Below, one piece after another: positions 1 to 7,744 of a stretch of 64,000 nt of DNA; position 1 is the stretch's first letter, and each line of letters starts with the position of its first letter. This DNA is from Fodinibius saliphilus (GTDB taxonomy: Bacteria > Bacteroidota > Rhodothermia > Balneolales > Balneolaceae). The translations under genes were made by a program, and so were the position numbers. Location: assembly GCF_005869845.1 (NCBI RefSeq), contig NZ_VAWF01000002.1, forward strand, positions 186,001 to 250,000, given 5' to 3'. The notes beneath the pieces were generated by a model. The model ran no database searches. It was given only the letters and a program-made list of their open reading frames with translations, and was not told the DNA's origin.

Positions 1-585
1 ATCAGTAGAAAGCTTATACATTCCTTTCTGAAACAGCCCCCCGAATGATCCTGATATCCATTCTAAAAGCTTAAGCGCAACCTTTCGGACATCAGCGGCT
101 GAGCTTTGTTCTGAGATTTGCCAAATAATCAGATCCAGTTTATGATAAATTGAATCTTTCGTTTCGGTAAGATCGGACTTAAGATCTTTCTCAATCTCCT
201 TTAAATCTGAATAATTCTTTTTACCAAAATAGGTAAGCATATCTTTTAACCTTTCCTCTTCCAAAATACGTTCAGAAGGGTTTACGAGAGTTTCTAAACT
301 ATAAGAAGTTGAATAACCCTCCCAGTGTTCTTGTAGATAGATCGGATAGTATGGCTCCCAGAGAACAACCTGTTTATCATTAAGACTATGAAGGCTTGAG
401 AGAATGGAAATAAGAAGCGATTCAGATACTATATCACGGCTAGTATCATCAGAAAAAACAGGAGGAGTATTTAAATAATCACTAATCGCCTTATGCTCAT
501 TATTTGCTTGGCTATTCCTAAAACCTTTATCAATCAGCTTATCCAATTCTGATTCAAGTTCAGGAGAAAGATCAGATAGATTCAT
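1..585 (-). CDS. Hypothetical protein, C-terminus outside window
   Basis: The minus strand is open from an ATG at 585 to the window edge (195 codons seen). The protein starts MNLSDLSPELESELDK and is hydrophilic with no signal peptide, membrane segment or motif I recognise. An Asp/Glu/Lys-rich predicted helical stretch (about residues 110-160) is followed by a more hydrophobic helix around the edge. Its ATG is one base downstream of the stop codon of the upstream 86-aa gene, so the two are almost certainly translated as a coupled pair. It lies just inside the integrase end of a genomic island, so it is probably island cargo. I do not recognise the family and assign no function. Confidence 0.6.
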   Translation of the reverse strand, partial: MNLSDLSPELESELDKLIDKGFRNSQANNEHKAISDYLNTPPVFSDDTSRDIVSESLLISILSSLHSLNDKQVVLWEPYYPIYLQEHWEGYSTSYSLETLVNPSERILEEERLKDMLTYFGKKNYSDLKEIEKDLKSDLTETKDSIYHKLDLIIWQISEQSSAADVRKVALKLLEWISGSFGGLFQKGMYKLSTD

Positions 586-586
586 A

Positions 587-847
587 TTAATTCAAATGAT
601 CTTTTAAGCTTTGCATCAGCTCCTCGAGAGTATCATCCGGATAAACGGAAGCTTCTTTTCTGAACTCTCTCATAATAGAATCAATTTCTTTGATTATGCT
701 CTGATAAAAGATTGGATCTGATTCCTGAACGTCTTCAAGCATATCTGATAGCTCATTCTGAACTAAGCGCTTTAAATACGATTCTCCGCTACCGTCTAAG
801 ATCATATTTCCGTTTTCGTCTAAGTAGTTATCAATGTTATAAGCCAT
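587..847 (-). CDS. Small acidic hypothetical protein, island cargo
   Basis: An 86-aa acidic, helical protein (starts MAYNIDNYLDENGNMIL) with no membrane segment or recognised motif. It sits 15 bp downstream of the integrase stop codon and ends one base before the ATG of the next gene, so the two small genes form a tightly coupled unit. Small acidic partners of this kind are common in antitoxin, immunity or regulatory pairs, but nothing in the sequence proves such a role. Reality of the gene is supported by the coupling and length; function is unknown. Confidence 0.6.
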   Translation of the reverse strand: MAYNIDNYLDENGNMILDGSGESYLKRLVQNELSDMLEDVQESDPIFYQSIIKEIDSIMREFRKEASVYPDDTLEELMQSLKDHLN

Positions 848-862
848 CGTACTGTTTTAAGA

Positions 863-2104
863 TTAGTTTTTCGCTGATCCTATTTGTGTAATCTTTGCCC
901 CTTGATCTTCTTCCTCAGATAATATCTTCTGTAAATGCCTTGCCCATCGATTAAGAGCCTGCCGCTTTTCGTCCATGTAATTATGCCGGTCGTAAATTGC
1001 TGTTACCTGATCGTCTCCGGCTAACCCTTTATGATTCAACACCTTTCCTAATACCGTCCGATCTACTCCGAGTTTAGCCATGTAACTGGCTGCTGTCCGT
1101 CTCAGATCGTGAACCCGAAAGTCTTTAACCTTTGATGCGTTCTGGATTCTTTTAACCGCTTTCTGCAACCATTTAACTGGCTGATTCTCTACGCGATTAG
1201 ATTGTGATGCAAAGACATAATCCGTCGTGCCAGTCAGTATTTTCAGATTCTCGATAAGCTTTACAGCCGAATCTGATAAGGGAACATGATGCGTTCGCTT
1301 TGCTTTTGTTTCACTGGCCGGAATCACCCAGACATTATCATTATCCAAATGCTCCCACCTCATACGGCGCGTCTCTCCGGACCGCTGGCCACAAAGCAAC
1401 AGCATCTTGAAAATACTCTGTACCGGCTCTGCCTGCTGCTCAAATGCTTTCCATAGCGCGCGAATTTCATCTTTGCTATAAACGCGCTCCCTTTTATTCT
1501 CTGATTTCTTCCGTTTGGGTACGGCTAATACCGGATTGGCTTCAACGATAGCCCGATCCACTCCATAGGAGTACATGCTTGACAGTACAGCTCTTACCCT
1601 ATTAGAGAGCACTCCCTTTCCCCTTTCAACTGCTATTTTATCTAACAGCTTAATGATATGCCGGCGCGAAAGCTTATCAACTGGAATATCCCCAAGGACC
1701 GGCAAGATCTCCTTTTTTAACAATCTCCTATACTCATCACTTGTACTTTCCCTAAGTGATGGCAGATGCCTTTCCTTATATTCGTCGGCTAAATCGGAAA
1801 CAGTTTCATGGTCCGTCTCATACTTTTTAGCCTTCCTCTCCTCGATTGGATCGATACCGTCCTTAATCTTCCGATGTAGTTCTCGGGCTTTATCTCTGGC
1901 CGCAGCTAAGCTAAACTCGGGAAATGAACCGATGGTATAACGCCTGACCTTATCACCAAAGCGATATCGATACACAAAGGATTTATGACCGGTAGGCGTA
2001 ACCCTCAAAGCCATCCCATCGACTACCTTATCATAGATTTCCTTTCGTTTTTCAGGGGATTTATAGTTATCGATAAACGGAAATGTCAGCTTCCTTTTAG
2101 GCAT
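863..2104 (-). CDS. P4-type tyrosine recombinase (genomic island integrase)
   Basis: Site-specific recombinase that would integrate and excise an island at a tRNA gene. From the ATG at 2104 (413 aa): an N-terminal arm-binding domain of the DUF4102 type (about 1-95, with GMALRVTPTGHKSF and YTIGSFPEFSLAAAR), a core-binding domain (about 100-190) and the catalytic domain. Visible catalytic residues are Arg241 in GQRSGE, a Lys near 267, His332/Arg335 in HDLRR, His358 in LNHKG and nucleophile Tyr371 in AIYDRH, so the enzyme looks intact. An upstream ATG at 2146 is in frame, but it sits inside a perfect inverted repeat (2120-2145) that looks like a regulatory or arm site; MPKRKLTFPF at 2104 matches the usual family N-terminus. 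The gene lies about 690 bp from a tRNA-Arg 3' fragment that is the likely attachment site. Confidence 0.92.
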   Translation of the reverse strand: MPKRKLTFPFIDNYKSPEKRKEIYDKVVDGMALRVTPTGHKSFVYRYRFGDKVRRYTIGSFPEFSLAAARDKARELHRKIKDGIDPIEERKAKKYETDHETVSDLADEYKERHLPSLRESTSDEYRRLLKKEILPVLGDIPVDKLSRRHIIKLLDKIAVERGKGVLSNRVRAVLSSMYSYGVDRAIVEANPVLAVPKRKKSENKRERVYSKDEIRALWKAFEQQAEPVQSIFKMLLLCGQRSGETRRMRWEHLDNDNVWVIPASETKAKRTHHVPLSDSAVKLIENLKILTGTTDYVFASQSNRVENQPVKWLQKAVKRIQNASKVKDFRVHDLRRTAASYMAKLGVDRTVLGKVLNHKGLAGDDQVTAIYDRHNYMDEKRQALNRWARHLQKILSEEEDQGAKITQIGSAKN

Positions 2105-2119
2105 ATTTTCGTCGTTTTT

Positions 2120-2145
2120 TGTTGTCCCCAATTCTCGGGACAACA
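2120..2145. promoter_or_regulatory. Perfect 9-bp inverted repeat TGTTGTCCC/GGGACAACA
   Basis: TGTTGTCCC (2120-2128) and GGGACAACA (2137-2145) are separated by 8 bp, 16 bp upstream of the preferred integrase start. The same nonamer recurs as two direct copies at 2655-2674 and as another inverted pair at 8488-8517, both next to tRNA fragments. Placement at the integrase promoter and attachment regions suggests integrase arm-type binding with autoregulation, or an excisionase/repressor operator; this is inference. Confidence 0.6.
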
Positions 2146-2276
2146 TTTAAAAAATAAAATATCTTGATATCTAATGGGTATAAATGTAATATAGTTATTT
2201 AAAACTAACAAATGCCCTTTTGGAGTAGGCACACTCTATTAACTGTCTCATTAATAATCAGTTGGTTTAAACAAGC

Positions 2277-2612
2277 ATGGATACAACAATCAAATATTTA
2301 CCTCTCGAATGGATAGAATCAGAGATCGGAAAGAGCTTACCCATCAAAGCCGGTAACGGGCTTTCTAAAACTGACCCGCTGATACTTTCTGGAATGGACA
2401 AATCAGAAGTACCAGAACTGGAACACGCAATAATCAGATTATCACTTAAGCGGTATGGACTTCAACCGGCTACAGGTATAACCCAGGAGTTGGTATCGGT
2501 AAATGGCCGGTGGATCGAAAAGGTGGAATTAAAATTCTCCTTCTCCGGTCGTAACACAAAAAACGCTAAACTCTTAAGAGTCTATTTTGATCTTACAGAG
2601 ATTATACCCTAA
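2277..2612 (+). CDS. Hypothetical protein between integrase and att site
   Basis: A 111-aa soluble protein (MDTTIKYLPLEWIESEIGK...) transcribed away from the integrase toward the attachment site. The second half (about 68-111) is predicted beta-rich and ends LRVYFDLTEIIP. No helix-turn-helix, signal peptide or catalytic motif is evident. Position at the very end of an island next to the attachment site is where recombination directionality factors often sit, but the sequence does not look like known excisionases. I do not recognise it. Confidence 0.55.
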   Translation: MDTTIKYLPLEWIESEIGKSLPIKAGNGLSKTDPLILSGMDKSEVPELEHAIIRLSLKRYGLQPATGITQELVSVNGRWIEKVELKFSFSGRNTKNAKLLRVYFDLTEIIP

Positions 2613-2654
2613 CACGTCTGACCAGCTGTCAGAAATGCTTAGGTCAGAGTATCG

Positions 2655-2674
2655 GGGACAACATCGGGACAACA
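2655..2674. repeat. Two direct GGGACAACA repeats left of the tRNA fragment
   Basis: GGGACAACA occurs at 2655-2663 and 2666-2674, an 11-bp period (about one helical turn). The pair starts 136 bp left of the tRNA-Arg 3' fragment. It is the same nonamer as at the integrase promoter and at 8488-8517. Direct repeats phased by one turn beside a core site are typical of integrase arm sites. Confidence 0.6.
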
Positions 2675-2790
2675 CATCTACTCAGTGCTATGAAATAATA
2701 TCAAATATTTTTACTCTATAAATCCCTGTTATTCATGAATTTAAAGGGCATCAAAAATAATATGGGAGCCGAAGGGAAACCCATTTATAC

Positions 2791-2837
2791 TGACTTCGGA
2801 TCAGAAGGTTAGGGGTTCGAATCCTCTCGGGCGTACT
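2791..2837 (+). repeat. tRNA-Arg(TCG) 3' half: island attachment site
   Basis: The sequence covers the anticodon arm (stem CTGA/TCAG, loop CTTCGGA with anticodon TCG), variable region, T arm (stem AGGGG/CCTCT around TTCGAAT) and the 3' acceptor strand CGGGCGT plus A. No matching D arm or 5' acceptor strand lies to the left, so this is a 3' tRNA fragment of the kind left at an island boundary, not a gene. A 45-nt portion aligns without gaps to 8616-8660, with paired changes in the T stem. The full tRNA gene should lie left of the window if this is the right end of an island. Confidence 0.8.
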
Positions 2838-2840
2838 CTC

Positions 2841-2882
2841 AAATAATGAGCCCATCAATTTTTGATGGGCTCATTATTTTTT
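2841..2882 (+). terminator. Intrinsic terminator after tRNA fragment
   Basis: A perfect 18-bp stem (2841-2858 with 2862-2879, core ATGAGCCCATCAA) and a 3-nt loop, followed by T residues to 2882. It directly follows the tRNA-Arg 3' end and appears to have been copied with it: decayed versions follow the tRNA-like sequences at 8660 and 15464. Confidence 0.85.
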
Positions 2883-3072
2883 AACCCTTCCCTATCTCAA
2901 AATATCTCGCACTGGTACTACATCAATTTAGTTTCAGTGTTCAACATTTGAAAAGAAGATCCACCAATTATGATTAATTTCGTTGCATTCTATAAGTAAT
3001 GCTTGAATTAAAAATTTATGTAACAAAGCTGCCTTATGTAAAGCAAGTTGCAAAACGATAGTTTGCTTATTC

Positions 3073-3109
3073 TTGACATATATCAAGAGTATTTCCTGTC
3101 ATATATCAA
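3073..3109 (+). promoter_or_regulatory. Tandem FNR/Crp-like boxes upstream of yceI
   Basis: Box 1, TTGACATATATCAA (3073-3086), and box 2, CTGTCATATATCAA (3096-3109), have centres 23 bp apart and lie 68 bp upstream of the YceI start. The arrangement, with the same 23-bp spacing, recurs upstream of the gene at 4919. The TTGAY-N4-ATCAA form is that of FNR/DNR family operators. The Crp-family gene at 3865, between the two sites, is the obvious candidate regulator; that link is inference. Confidence 0.65.
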
Positions 3110-3176
3110 TGGAGGGTAAGGTTCCAAGCAGTATGTTGGGCATGAACAAACTGTTTAACATCAAAGCAATAACACA

Positions 3177-3716
3177 ATGGCTACTGCAACTAAAACCTTA
3201 TGGAATATAGATCCAACGCATTCAGAAGTACAATTTAAAGTGAAGCACTTGGTCATTTCGACCGTTAGCGGAAGCTTTGGCTCCTATGATGGAAAAATCG
3301 AGGCAGACGGCGATAATTTTGAAAATGCCAAGGCACGCTTTACTGCTGATATTTACAGCATTGATACGAATAATGAAGACCGTGACCAGCACTTGAAATC
3401 TGATGACTTCTTTAATGCGGAAGAGTATCCGCAACTGAAATTTGAGTCCAACAACTTTGAGAAAGTTAGTGAAGGCGAATACAAAGTTACCGGTGATTTA
3501 ACCATCCGCGACGTCACCAAAGAAATTGAACTGGATGTCGTCCACGGAGGTACGGTTACCGATCAGTATGGTCAAACTAAAGCTGGGTTTGAAGTAGAAG
3601 GAAATATCAATCGAAAAGAATTTGGCCTTACCTGGGATGCCGTTACTGAAGCTGGTAACGTGATTGTAGGCGATAAAATTAAGCTCCAGATGAATGTTCA
3701 GTTTATCCAAGATTAA
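3177..3716 (+). CDS. YceI family lipid-binding protein, cytoplasmic form
   Basis: A 179-aa YceI-domain protein. The YceI fold is a lipocalin-like barrel that binds polyisoprenoid or other amphiphilic molecules. The family pattern covers the whole length: start WNIDPTHSEVQFKVKHL, middle DQHLKSDDFFNAEEYPQLKF, then GDLTIRDVTKEIELDV and terminal NRKEFGLTW. No signal peptide is present, unlike the second YceI protein at 6525, so this one is probably cytoplasmic. It is preceded by tandem FNR-like boxes and followed by a strong terminator, so it is a single-gene unit. Expression under low oxygen or nitrosative stress is plausible but inferred. The ligand is unknown. Confidence 0.9.
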   Translation: MATATKTLWNIDPTHSEVQFKVKHLVISTVSGSFGSYDGKIEADGDNFENAKARFTADIYSIDTNNEDRDQHLKSDDFFNAEEYPQLKFESNNFEKVSEGEYKVTGDLTIRDVTKEIELDVVHGGTVTDQYGQTKAGFEVEGNINRKEFGLTWDAVTEAGNVIVGDKIKLQMNVQFIQD

Positions 3717-3745
3717 TTTCGACGGCTGACATCCCATACAACCAT

Positions 3746-3783
3746 AGCGGGTATTCTCTCCTTGAGGATATCCGCTTTTTTAT
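3746..3783 (+). terminator. Intrinsic terminator of yceI
   Basis: A 9-bp stem (AGCGGGTAT at 3746-3754 with ATATCCGCT at 3767-3775, one G-T pair) followed by a T run, 30 bp after the YceI stop codon. Confidence 0.85.
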
Positions 3784-3864
3784 TTCCTGAATATTCCCTG
3801 TACATTTTTAGCAATCGTTGGTTTAAGATTTGTAATAACTATCTGAAAATATCACCAAACACGA

Positions 3865-4440
3865 ATGTACCAGGTACTGAAAGAAAGTATTGAAGAACAT
3901 GTATCATTAACCGATGAAGAATGGGACCAGTGCAAAAACAATTTCCGTCCCAAACGCATGCTTAAACGCCAGTTTCTACTGCAAGAAGGTGATATATGCC
4001 GTGAGTTAACATTTGTTGAGAAAGGTGCTCTTTGTTCATACTCCGTTGATTCAAAAGGCAACCAACATGTGATACGTTTTGCCTTTGACGGCTGGTGGAT
4101 TGCGGATCTACAAAGTTTCTTCACCCATAATCCGTCTACATTTAATATCGAATTGCTGGAAGACAGTGAGCTGTTAATGCTTGACCGACAAAATCACGAA
4201 AAGCTAATGGAAGAGATTCCGAACTATGAACGCTACCATCGTATCATTGTACAAAATGCCTATATAGCCCTCCAGCAACGGGTGGAAAACGCGTTGGGTC
4301 TTACCGCCGAAGAAAAATATGCAAGGCTAATAGAACAAAATCCCGAGTTCATGAATCGTGTGCCACTGAATTTGGTGGCTTCCTACCTGGGAATGAGCCC
4401 CGAAACCCTAAGCCGAGTCCGAAGTAATTTTAGAGGTTAA
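3865..4440 (+). CDS. Crp/Fnr family transcriptional regulator
   Basis: A 191-aa regulator of the short Bacteroidota Crp type. An N-terminal cyclic-nucleotide-binding-like beta-roll spans about 25-115 (LLQEGDICRELTFVEKGAL...), then a long dimerisation helix, then a C-terminal winged helix ending LNLVASYLGMSPETLSRVRS. The canonical cAMP-pocket Arg-Ser pair is not obvious and there is no N-terminal cysteine cluster for an Fe-S cluster, so the signal is unknown. It lies between two operons that each carry tandem FNR-like boxes and is therefore their likely regulator. It has its own gap after the preceding terminator, and its stop codon overlaps by 4 bp the stop of the convergent GNAT gene. Confidence 0.88.
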   Translation: MYQVLKESIEEHVSLTDEEWDQCKNNFRPKRMLKRQFLLQEGDICRELTFVEKGALCSYSVDSKGNQHVIRFAFDGWWIADLQSFFTHNPSTFNIELLEDSELLMLDRQNHEKLMEEIPNYERYHRIIVQNAYIALQQRVENALGLTAEEKYARLIEQNPEFMNRVPLNLVASYLGMSPETLSRVRSNFRG

Positions 4441-4718
4441 TTTAACACATCCTGTAGCGATTCATTACGCTCTATGACTGATTTAGCAAACGGGCAGAGC
4501 GGAATCACAGTTAAATCGTTTTCTCGGGCATAACCCACAGCATGCTCAACCAATGTTTGGCCAATATCTTCTCCCCTCAGCTTTTTAGATACCTCGGTAT
4601 GATCTATAATGATTTTAGTATCTCCAGCTTTTGAATAAGTGATTTCGGCCACTACTTTTCCGTCATCCTCTATATAAAATGATCCTTTGCTTTGCCCTTC
4701 CTTGTGTTGAATGTCCAT
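4437..4718 (-). CDS. Small GNAT-like N-acetyltransferase domain protein
   Basis: A 93-aa protein of the Acetyltransf_CG/YidJ type. It has the beta-strand start GSFYIEDDGKVVAEITYS, the acceptor-loop motif IIIDHTEVSKKLRGEDIGQTLVEHAV (CoA-binding R/G-x-x-G-x-A/G-like stretch near 48-56) and the end LTVIPLCPFAKSVIERN with the conserved Cys-Pro. These small proteins are usually annotated as N-acetyltransferases, but their substrates are unknown. It is convergent with the Crp gene (4-bp overlap of the stop codons), and its start faces the FNR-like boxes at 4813-4849, which could in principle serve both directions. Confidence 0.8.
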   Translation of the reverse strand: MDIQHKEGQSKGSFYIEDDGKVVAEITYSKAGDTKIIIDHTEVSKKLRGEDIGQTLVEHAVGYARENDLTVIPLCPFAKSVIERNESLQDVLN

Positions 4719-4812
4719 TGGAGCCAGGTGTTGTTTTCGACTTAACTTGTTAATCGATACATATTATACAACCTCTGGATCAAATGATAATCCTCGTTGA
4801 AATTTCAAGCTC

Positions 4813-4849
4813 TTGATATATATCAAGAGCTTTTCTTAACACATATCAA
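4813..4849 (+). promoter_or_regulatory. Second tandem FNR/Crp-like box pair
   Basis: Perfect palindrome TTGATATATATCAA (4813-4826) and a weaker box TTAACACATATCAA (4836-4849), centres 23 bp apart. The layout is the same as at 3073-3109, including the GAG that follows box 1. The gene at 4919 starts 70 bp downstream, nearly the same distance as for YceI (68 bp). Confidence 0.7.
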
Positions 4850-4918
4850 TGAAAAATGTTCGGTGGCGGTTTACGTTTACGGTAACAAAATGAACCTGCA
4901 AACAGAAACACACTGATT

Positions 4919-5584
4919 ATGCCTATTACCAAGCAAACCATCGCGATTATCGGAGCCGGTGGAAACATGGGCTCCGCCATTGCCAAAAGTATTGCCGGTG
5001 GTAACTACCGACTTCTTCTTTTTGACAGAAATTCCGAACAGTTGGGTTCATTACATGAGGAAATCCTTAAGGACCATCCAGAGGCAGATGTAGAATCTAT
5101 GAACTGCCCTCATGAATCCAGCTGGGAGGCCGATATTATTATTTTGGCTGTTCCCCACGGGGCCGAAAAAGGACTGGCCAACAAAATACGTGAAGTAGCC
5201 ACCCAAAAAATTGTGATCAGTATTGCTAATCCCGTTGATGTAGATTTTAGCGAGCTGACCACCGATTCCGACACCAGTGCAGCCGAGGAGCTACAGGAGT
5301 GGCTGCCAAACTCCAAGGTAGTCAAAGCATTTAACACTACCTTGGAAGCCGATTTTGAACAGCCGGTTATCGGCGGCAAGCAGGTAGACGCTTTTATTGC
5401 CGGAGATGATGAGAATGCCATACAGACCGTCACCGAGCTGGCAAAAACAGTGGGTTTTAACCCGATCGTTGCCGGAAACCTATCGATGAGTAGTACGCTG
5501 GAGCGCATGCAGTTGCTACTTATGCAGCTTACCATCAAAAACGATTACAACGGGCTGGCCGGTTGGAAAATTCTTCACAATTAA
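4919..5584 (+). CDS. NADPH-dependent F420 reductase-like (NPD family) protein
   Basis: A 221-aa Rossmann-fold protein of the NADP oxidoreductase, coenzyme F420-dependent family (COG2085). The dinucleotide-binding motif IAIIGAGGNMGSAIA is at about 8-22. Further family features are ADIIILAVPHG, VISIANPVD and VVKAFNTT. Bacteria of this group do not normally make F420, so a different hydride acceptor, or a reductase acting on an NADP-linked substrate, is likely. It is the first gene of a run (4919-8149) behind the FNR-like boxes: NPD protein, NmrA protein, secreted YceI, VOC, DoxX, with gaps of 36-90 bp. DoxX/NmrA/VOC companions suggest detoxification of reactive electrophiles or quinones; this is inference. 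Confidence 0.85.
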   Translation: MPITKQTIAIIGAGGNMGSAIAKSIAGGNYRLLLFDRNSEQLGSLHEEILKDHPEADVESMNCPHESSWEADIIILAVPHGAEKGLANKIREVATQKIVISIANPVDVDFSELTTDSDTSAAEELQEWLPNSKVVKAFNTTLEADFEQPVIGGKQVDAFIAGDDENAIQTVTELAKTVGFNPIVAGNLSMSSTLERMQLLLMQLTIKNDYNGLAGWKILHN

Positions 5585-5620
5585 TTCAACATTTAACATT
5601 CAAAACGTACAACAACTATT

Positions 5621-6478
5621 ATGATACTTATCACAGGAGCAAACGGGCATTTAGGATCGCAAACCATTGACTTTTTGCTGGAGAACAATCCCGATGCAGA
5701 TATCGCCGGGCTTGTCCGCAGCGAAGAAAAGGGCAGTGAGCTTAAAAAGAAGGGTGTGGATGTCAGAATCGGCGATTATACCGACTATCCCTCCATAGAA
5801 AAAGCTATTGAGGGTATTGATACCCTGCTATTGATTTCTTCAAGCACGCTAAAGGGACGAACGGATCAACACAATAATGTCATTCAAGTCGCTAAGGAAG
5901 CTGGTGTCGAGCATATTTTTTATACCAGCATTGTTGAAGCAGATAAGGAGTTAAGTCCACTTTCGCCTGATCACGCAGCAACGGAGAAGCTTATCAAAAA
6001 TTCCGGTATCTCCTATACCATTTACCGAAACGCATTTTATATGGAGTTTCTACCGCTCTTTTTGGGCGATGCATTAGAAACGGGCCATTGGGCATTTCCA
6101 TCCGATGGCAACGCCATCAATCTGGCACTGCGCTCGGAGATGGCCGAGGCCCTGGCAAATGGACTGGCCAATGCCAAAGAACACAAGAACAGTATCTACG
6201 AAATTACCTCAAAACAATCCTATACGCTTGCGGAAATAGCGGACATGCTAAGTGAAGCCTCCGGTAAGGAGATCAGCTACAGCGATATCTCTGTTTCCGA
6301 GTTTGAGCAGGCATTGACGGAAGCCGGACTCCCTGATGAGCAGGTTGCTATGAGCGTGATGACGGCTCAAACCTTTGTCAATGGAGCGCTCGACTTCACC
6401 TATGATGACATGGAGAAGCTACTTGGTCGAAAACCTACCGGACTTGATACCTTCATCAATCAGTTTATAACCCAATAA
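5621..6478 (+). CDS. NmrA/atypical SDR NAD(P)-dependent oxidoreductase (QOR2-like)
   Basis: A 285-aa atypical short-chain dehydrogenase. The nucleotide-binding motif ILITGANGHLGSQTIDFLL is at 2-20, followed by VRSEEKGSELKKKGVDVRIGDYTD, the form seen in NAD(P)H:quinone oxidoreductase type 2 (YtfG/QorB) and NmrA-like proteins. EKLIKNSGISYTIYRNAFYME and the C-terminal substrate domain match the same family. The Tyr-x3-Lys dyad of classical SDRs is absent, as is usual here. The likely role is NADPH-dependent quinone or carbonyl reduction, or redox sensing. The gene starts 36 bp after the NPD gene and is probably cotranscribed with it under the FNR-like boxes. Confidence 0.85.
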   Translation: MILITGANGHLGSQTIDFLLENNPDADIAGLVRSEEKGSELKKKGVDVRIGDYTDYPSIEKAIEGIDTLLLISSSTLKGRTDQHNNVIQVAKEAGVEHIFYTSIVEADKELSPLSPDHAATEKLIKNSGISYTIYRNAFYMEFLPLFLGDALETGHWAFPSDGNAINLALRSEMAEALANGLANAKEHKNSIYEITSKQSYTLAEIADMLSEASGKEISYSDISVSEFEQALTEAGLPDEQVAMSVMTAQTFVNGALDFTYDDMEKLLGRKPTGLDTFINQFITQ

Positions 6479-6524
6479 TTAATCAATTCGACTTAATCTA
6501 ACCAACCTTAAATCAAATAATACG

Positions 6525-7103
6525 ATGAAAAAACTAACCTTTATTCTAACACTCTTCATTCTCCCCGTGAGCGTTTTTGCTCAAGACAGCTGGGTGGAAG
6601 ATCCTGCGCATTCAAAGCTCGGATTCACCGTCACCCATTTGGGAATTGCTGATGTACCGGGATATTTTGGTGATTATGATGTTACCATAAACACATCTGA
6701 GGAGGACTTTAGTGATGCCCAGGTAGAGCTAACCGTGCAAACGGCCTCTATTGATACGCGCGTTGAAAAGCGAAATAATCACCTCAAAAGCCCCGACTTC
6801 TTCAATATAGAAAAGTATCCTACGATGACGTTTAAAAGTACGGGTATTAAAGAAGTGGGCAATAACAGATACAAGCTGACTGGTGATCTAACGTTGCACG
6901 GTATTACAAAACCGGTAACCGTCACCATGTTGTATCGCGGGAATATCCAAAACAAAATGACCCAGGGCAATCTCAAAGCCGGTATCCAAATTACCGGTAC
7001 GATTGATCGCTCGGAGTTTGATCTCGGCAATGGCTTTCCACCGCCAATGATTAGCAATGAGGTACGTATCAAAGCCGACGGGGAGTTTATGCTACAAAAC
7101 TAA
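6525..7103 (+). CDS. YceI family protein, exported form
   Basis: A 192-aa protein with a clear Sec signal peptide (KKLTFILTLFILPVSVFAQ, cleavage after about residue 19), then a complete YceI domain: DPAHSKLGFTVTHLG, NNHLKSPDFFNIEKYPTMTF, GDLTLHGITKPVTV and IDRSEFDLG. The protein should be periplasmic, where YceI proteins bind long isoprenoid or fatty molecules. It is a distant paralogue of the cytoplasmic YceI at 3177, in the same regulated neighbourhood but in a different cell compartment. It starts 46 bp after the NmrA gene in the same direction. Confidence 0.92.
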   Translation: MKKLTFILTLFILPVSVFAQDSWVEDPAHSKLGFTVTHLGIADVPGYFGDYDVTINTSEEDFSDAQVELTVQTASIDTRVEKRNNHLKSPDFFNIEKYPTMTFKSTGIKEVGNNRYKLTGDLTLHGITKPVTVTMLYRGNIQNKMTQGNLKAGIQITGTIDRSEFDLGNGFPPPMISNEVRIKADGEFMLQN

Positions 7104-7193
7104 CACCTCTTTCATGGTGATGTATAAGGCTCCGACTACCATTCGGGGTCTTGTCGATCTCCACCAAAGAAATCGTAACACGAAAAGTGAACT

Positions 7194-7685
7194 ATGGAAA
7201 CCAATTATACCACACCGCCCCAGACCCGCATTGGACACGTGCATTTGAAAGTATCTGACTTGGATCGTGCCCTTGAATTTTACCGCGACCTGCTTGGTTT
7301 TGAGCTAACCACCATGTATGGTGAGAATGCGGCATTTTTGTCAGCCGGTGGTTATCACCATCATATTGGACTCAATACTTGGCACAGCAAAGGAGGTCCA
7401 CCTGCGCCACGCAACAGCGCCGGACTCTACCACACTGCTTTTTTATACCCTACGCGCAAAGACTTGGCTGAAATACTACAGCGCCTCATTGACGAGGCCT
7501 ATCCCATCGATGGGGCAAGCGATCACGGCGTATCGGAGGCGATCTACCTCAAAGATCCTGACGGCAATGGTGTGGAGCTGTATCGCGACCGACCCCGCGA
7601 GGAATGGGAGTATGCCGAGGACAGCTCAGTCAAGATGGTTACCCACCCCCTTGACGTTCAGGATCTGCTAAAAGAATTGAATTAA
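7194..7685 (+). CDS. VOC family (glyoxalase/extradiol dioxygenase-like) protein
   Basis: A 163-aa vicinal-oxygen-chelate protein. RIGHVHLKVSDLDRALEFYRD carries a metal-ligand His (about residue 17), GLYHTAFLYP supplies the second His (about 79) and DPDGNGVELYRDRP the Glu (about 128), so a 2-His-1-carboxylate site appears complete. Overall it resembles one half of CatE-type catechol-2,3-dioxygenases, which have two such modules; the enzyme here would dimerise or act as a glyoxalase/thiol-transferase-like protein. The exact reaction cannot be read from sequence. It is in the same-strand series with YceI (90-bp gap) and DoxX (59-bp gap). Confidence 0.85.
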   Translation: METNYTTPPQTRIGHVHLKVSDLDRALEFYRDLLGFELTTMYGENAAFLSAGGYHHHIGLNTWHSKGGPPAPRNSAGLYHTAFLYPTRKDLAEILQRLIDEAYPIDGASDHGVSEAIYLKDPDGNGVELYRDRPREEWEYAEDSSVKMVTHPLDVQDLLKELN

Positions 7686-7744
7686 AATACACTTTGAATC
7701 TCATTTAACAACAGCTAACCATAACAGAAATACCTTTTAACACA

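Noticed and set aside
2791-2837. A functional tRNA gene
   Set aside because: The 5' acceptor strand and D arm are absent; it is only a 3' half.
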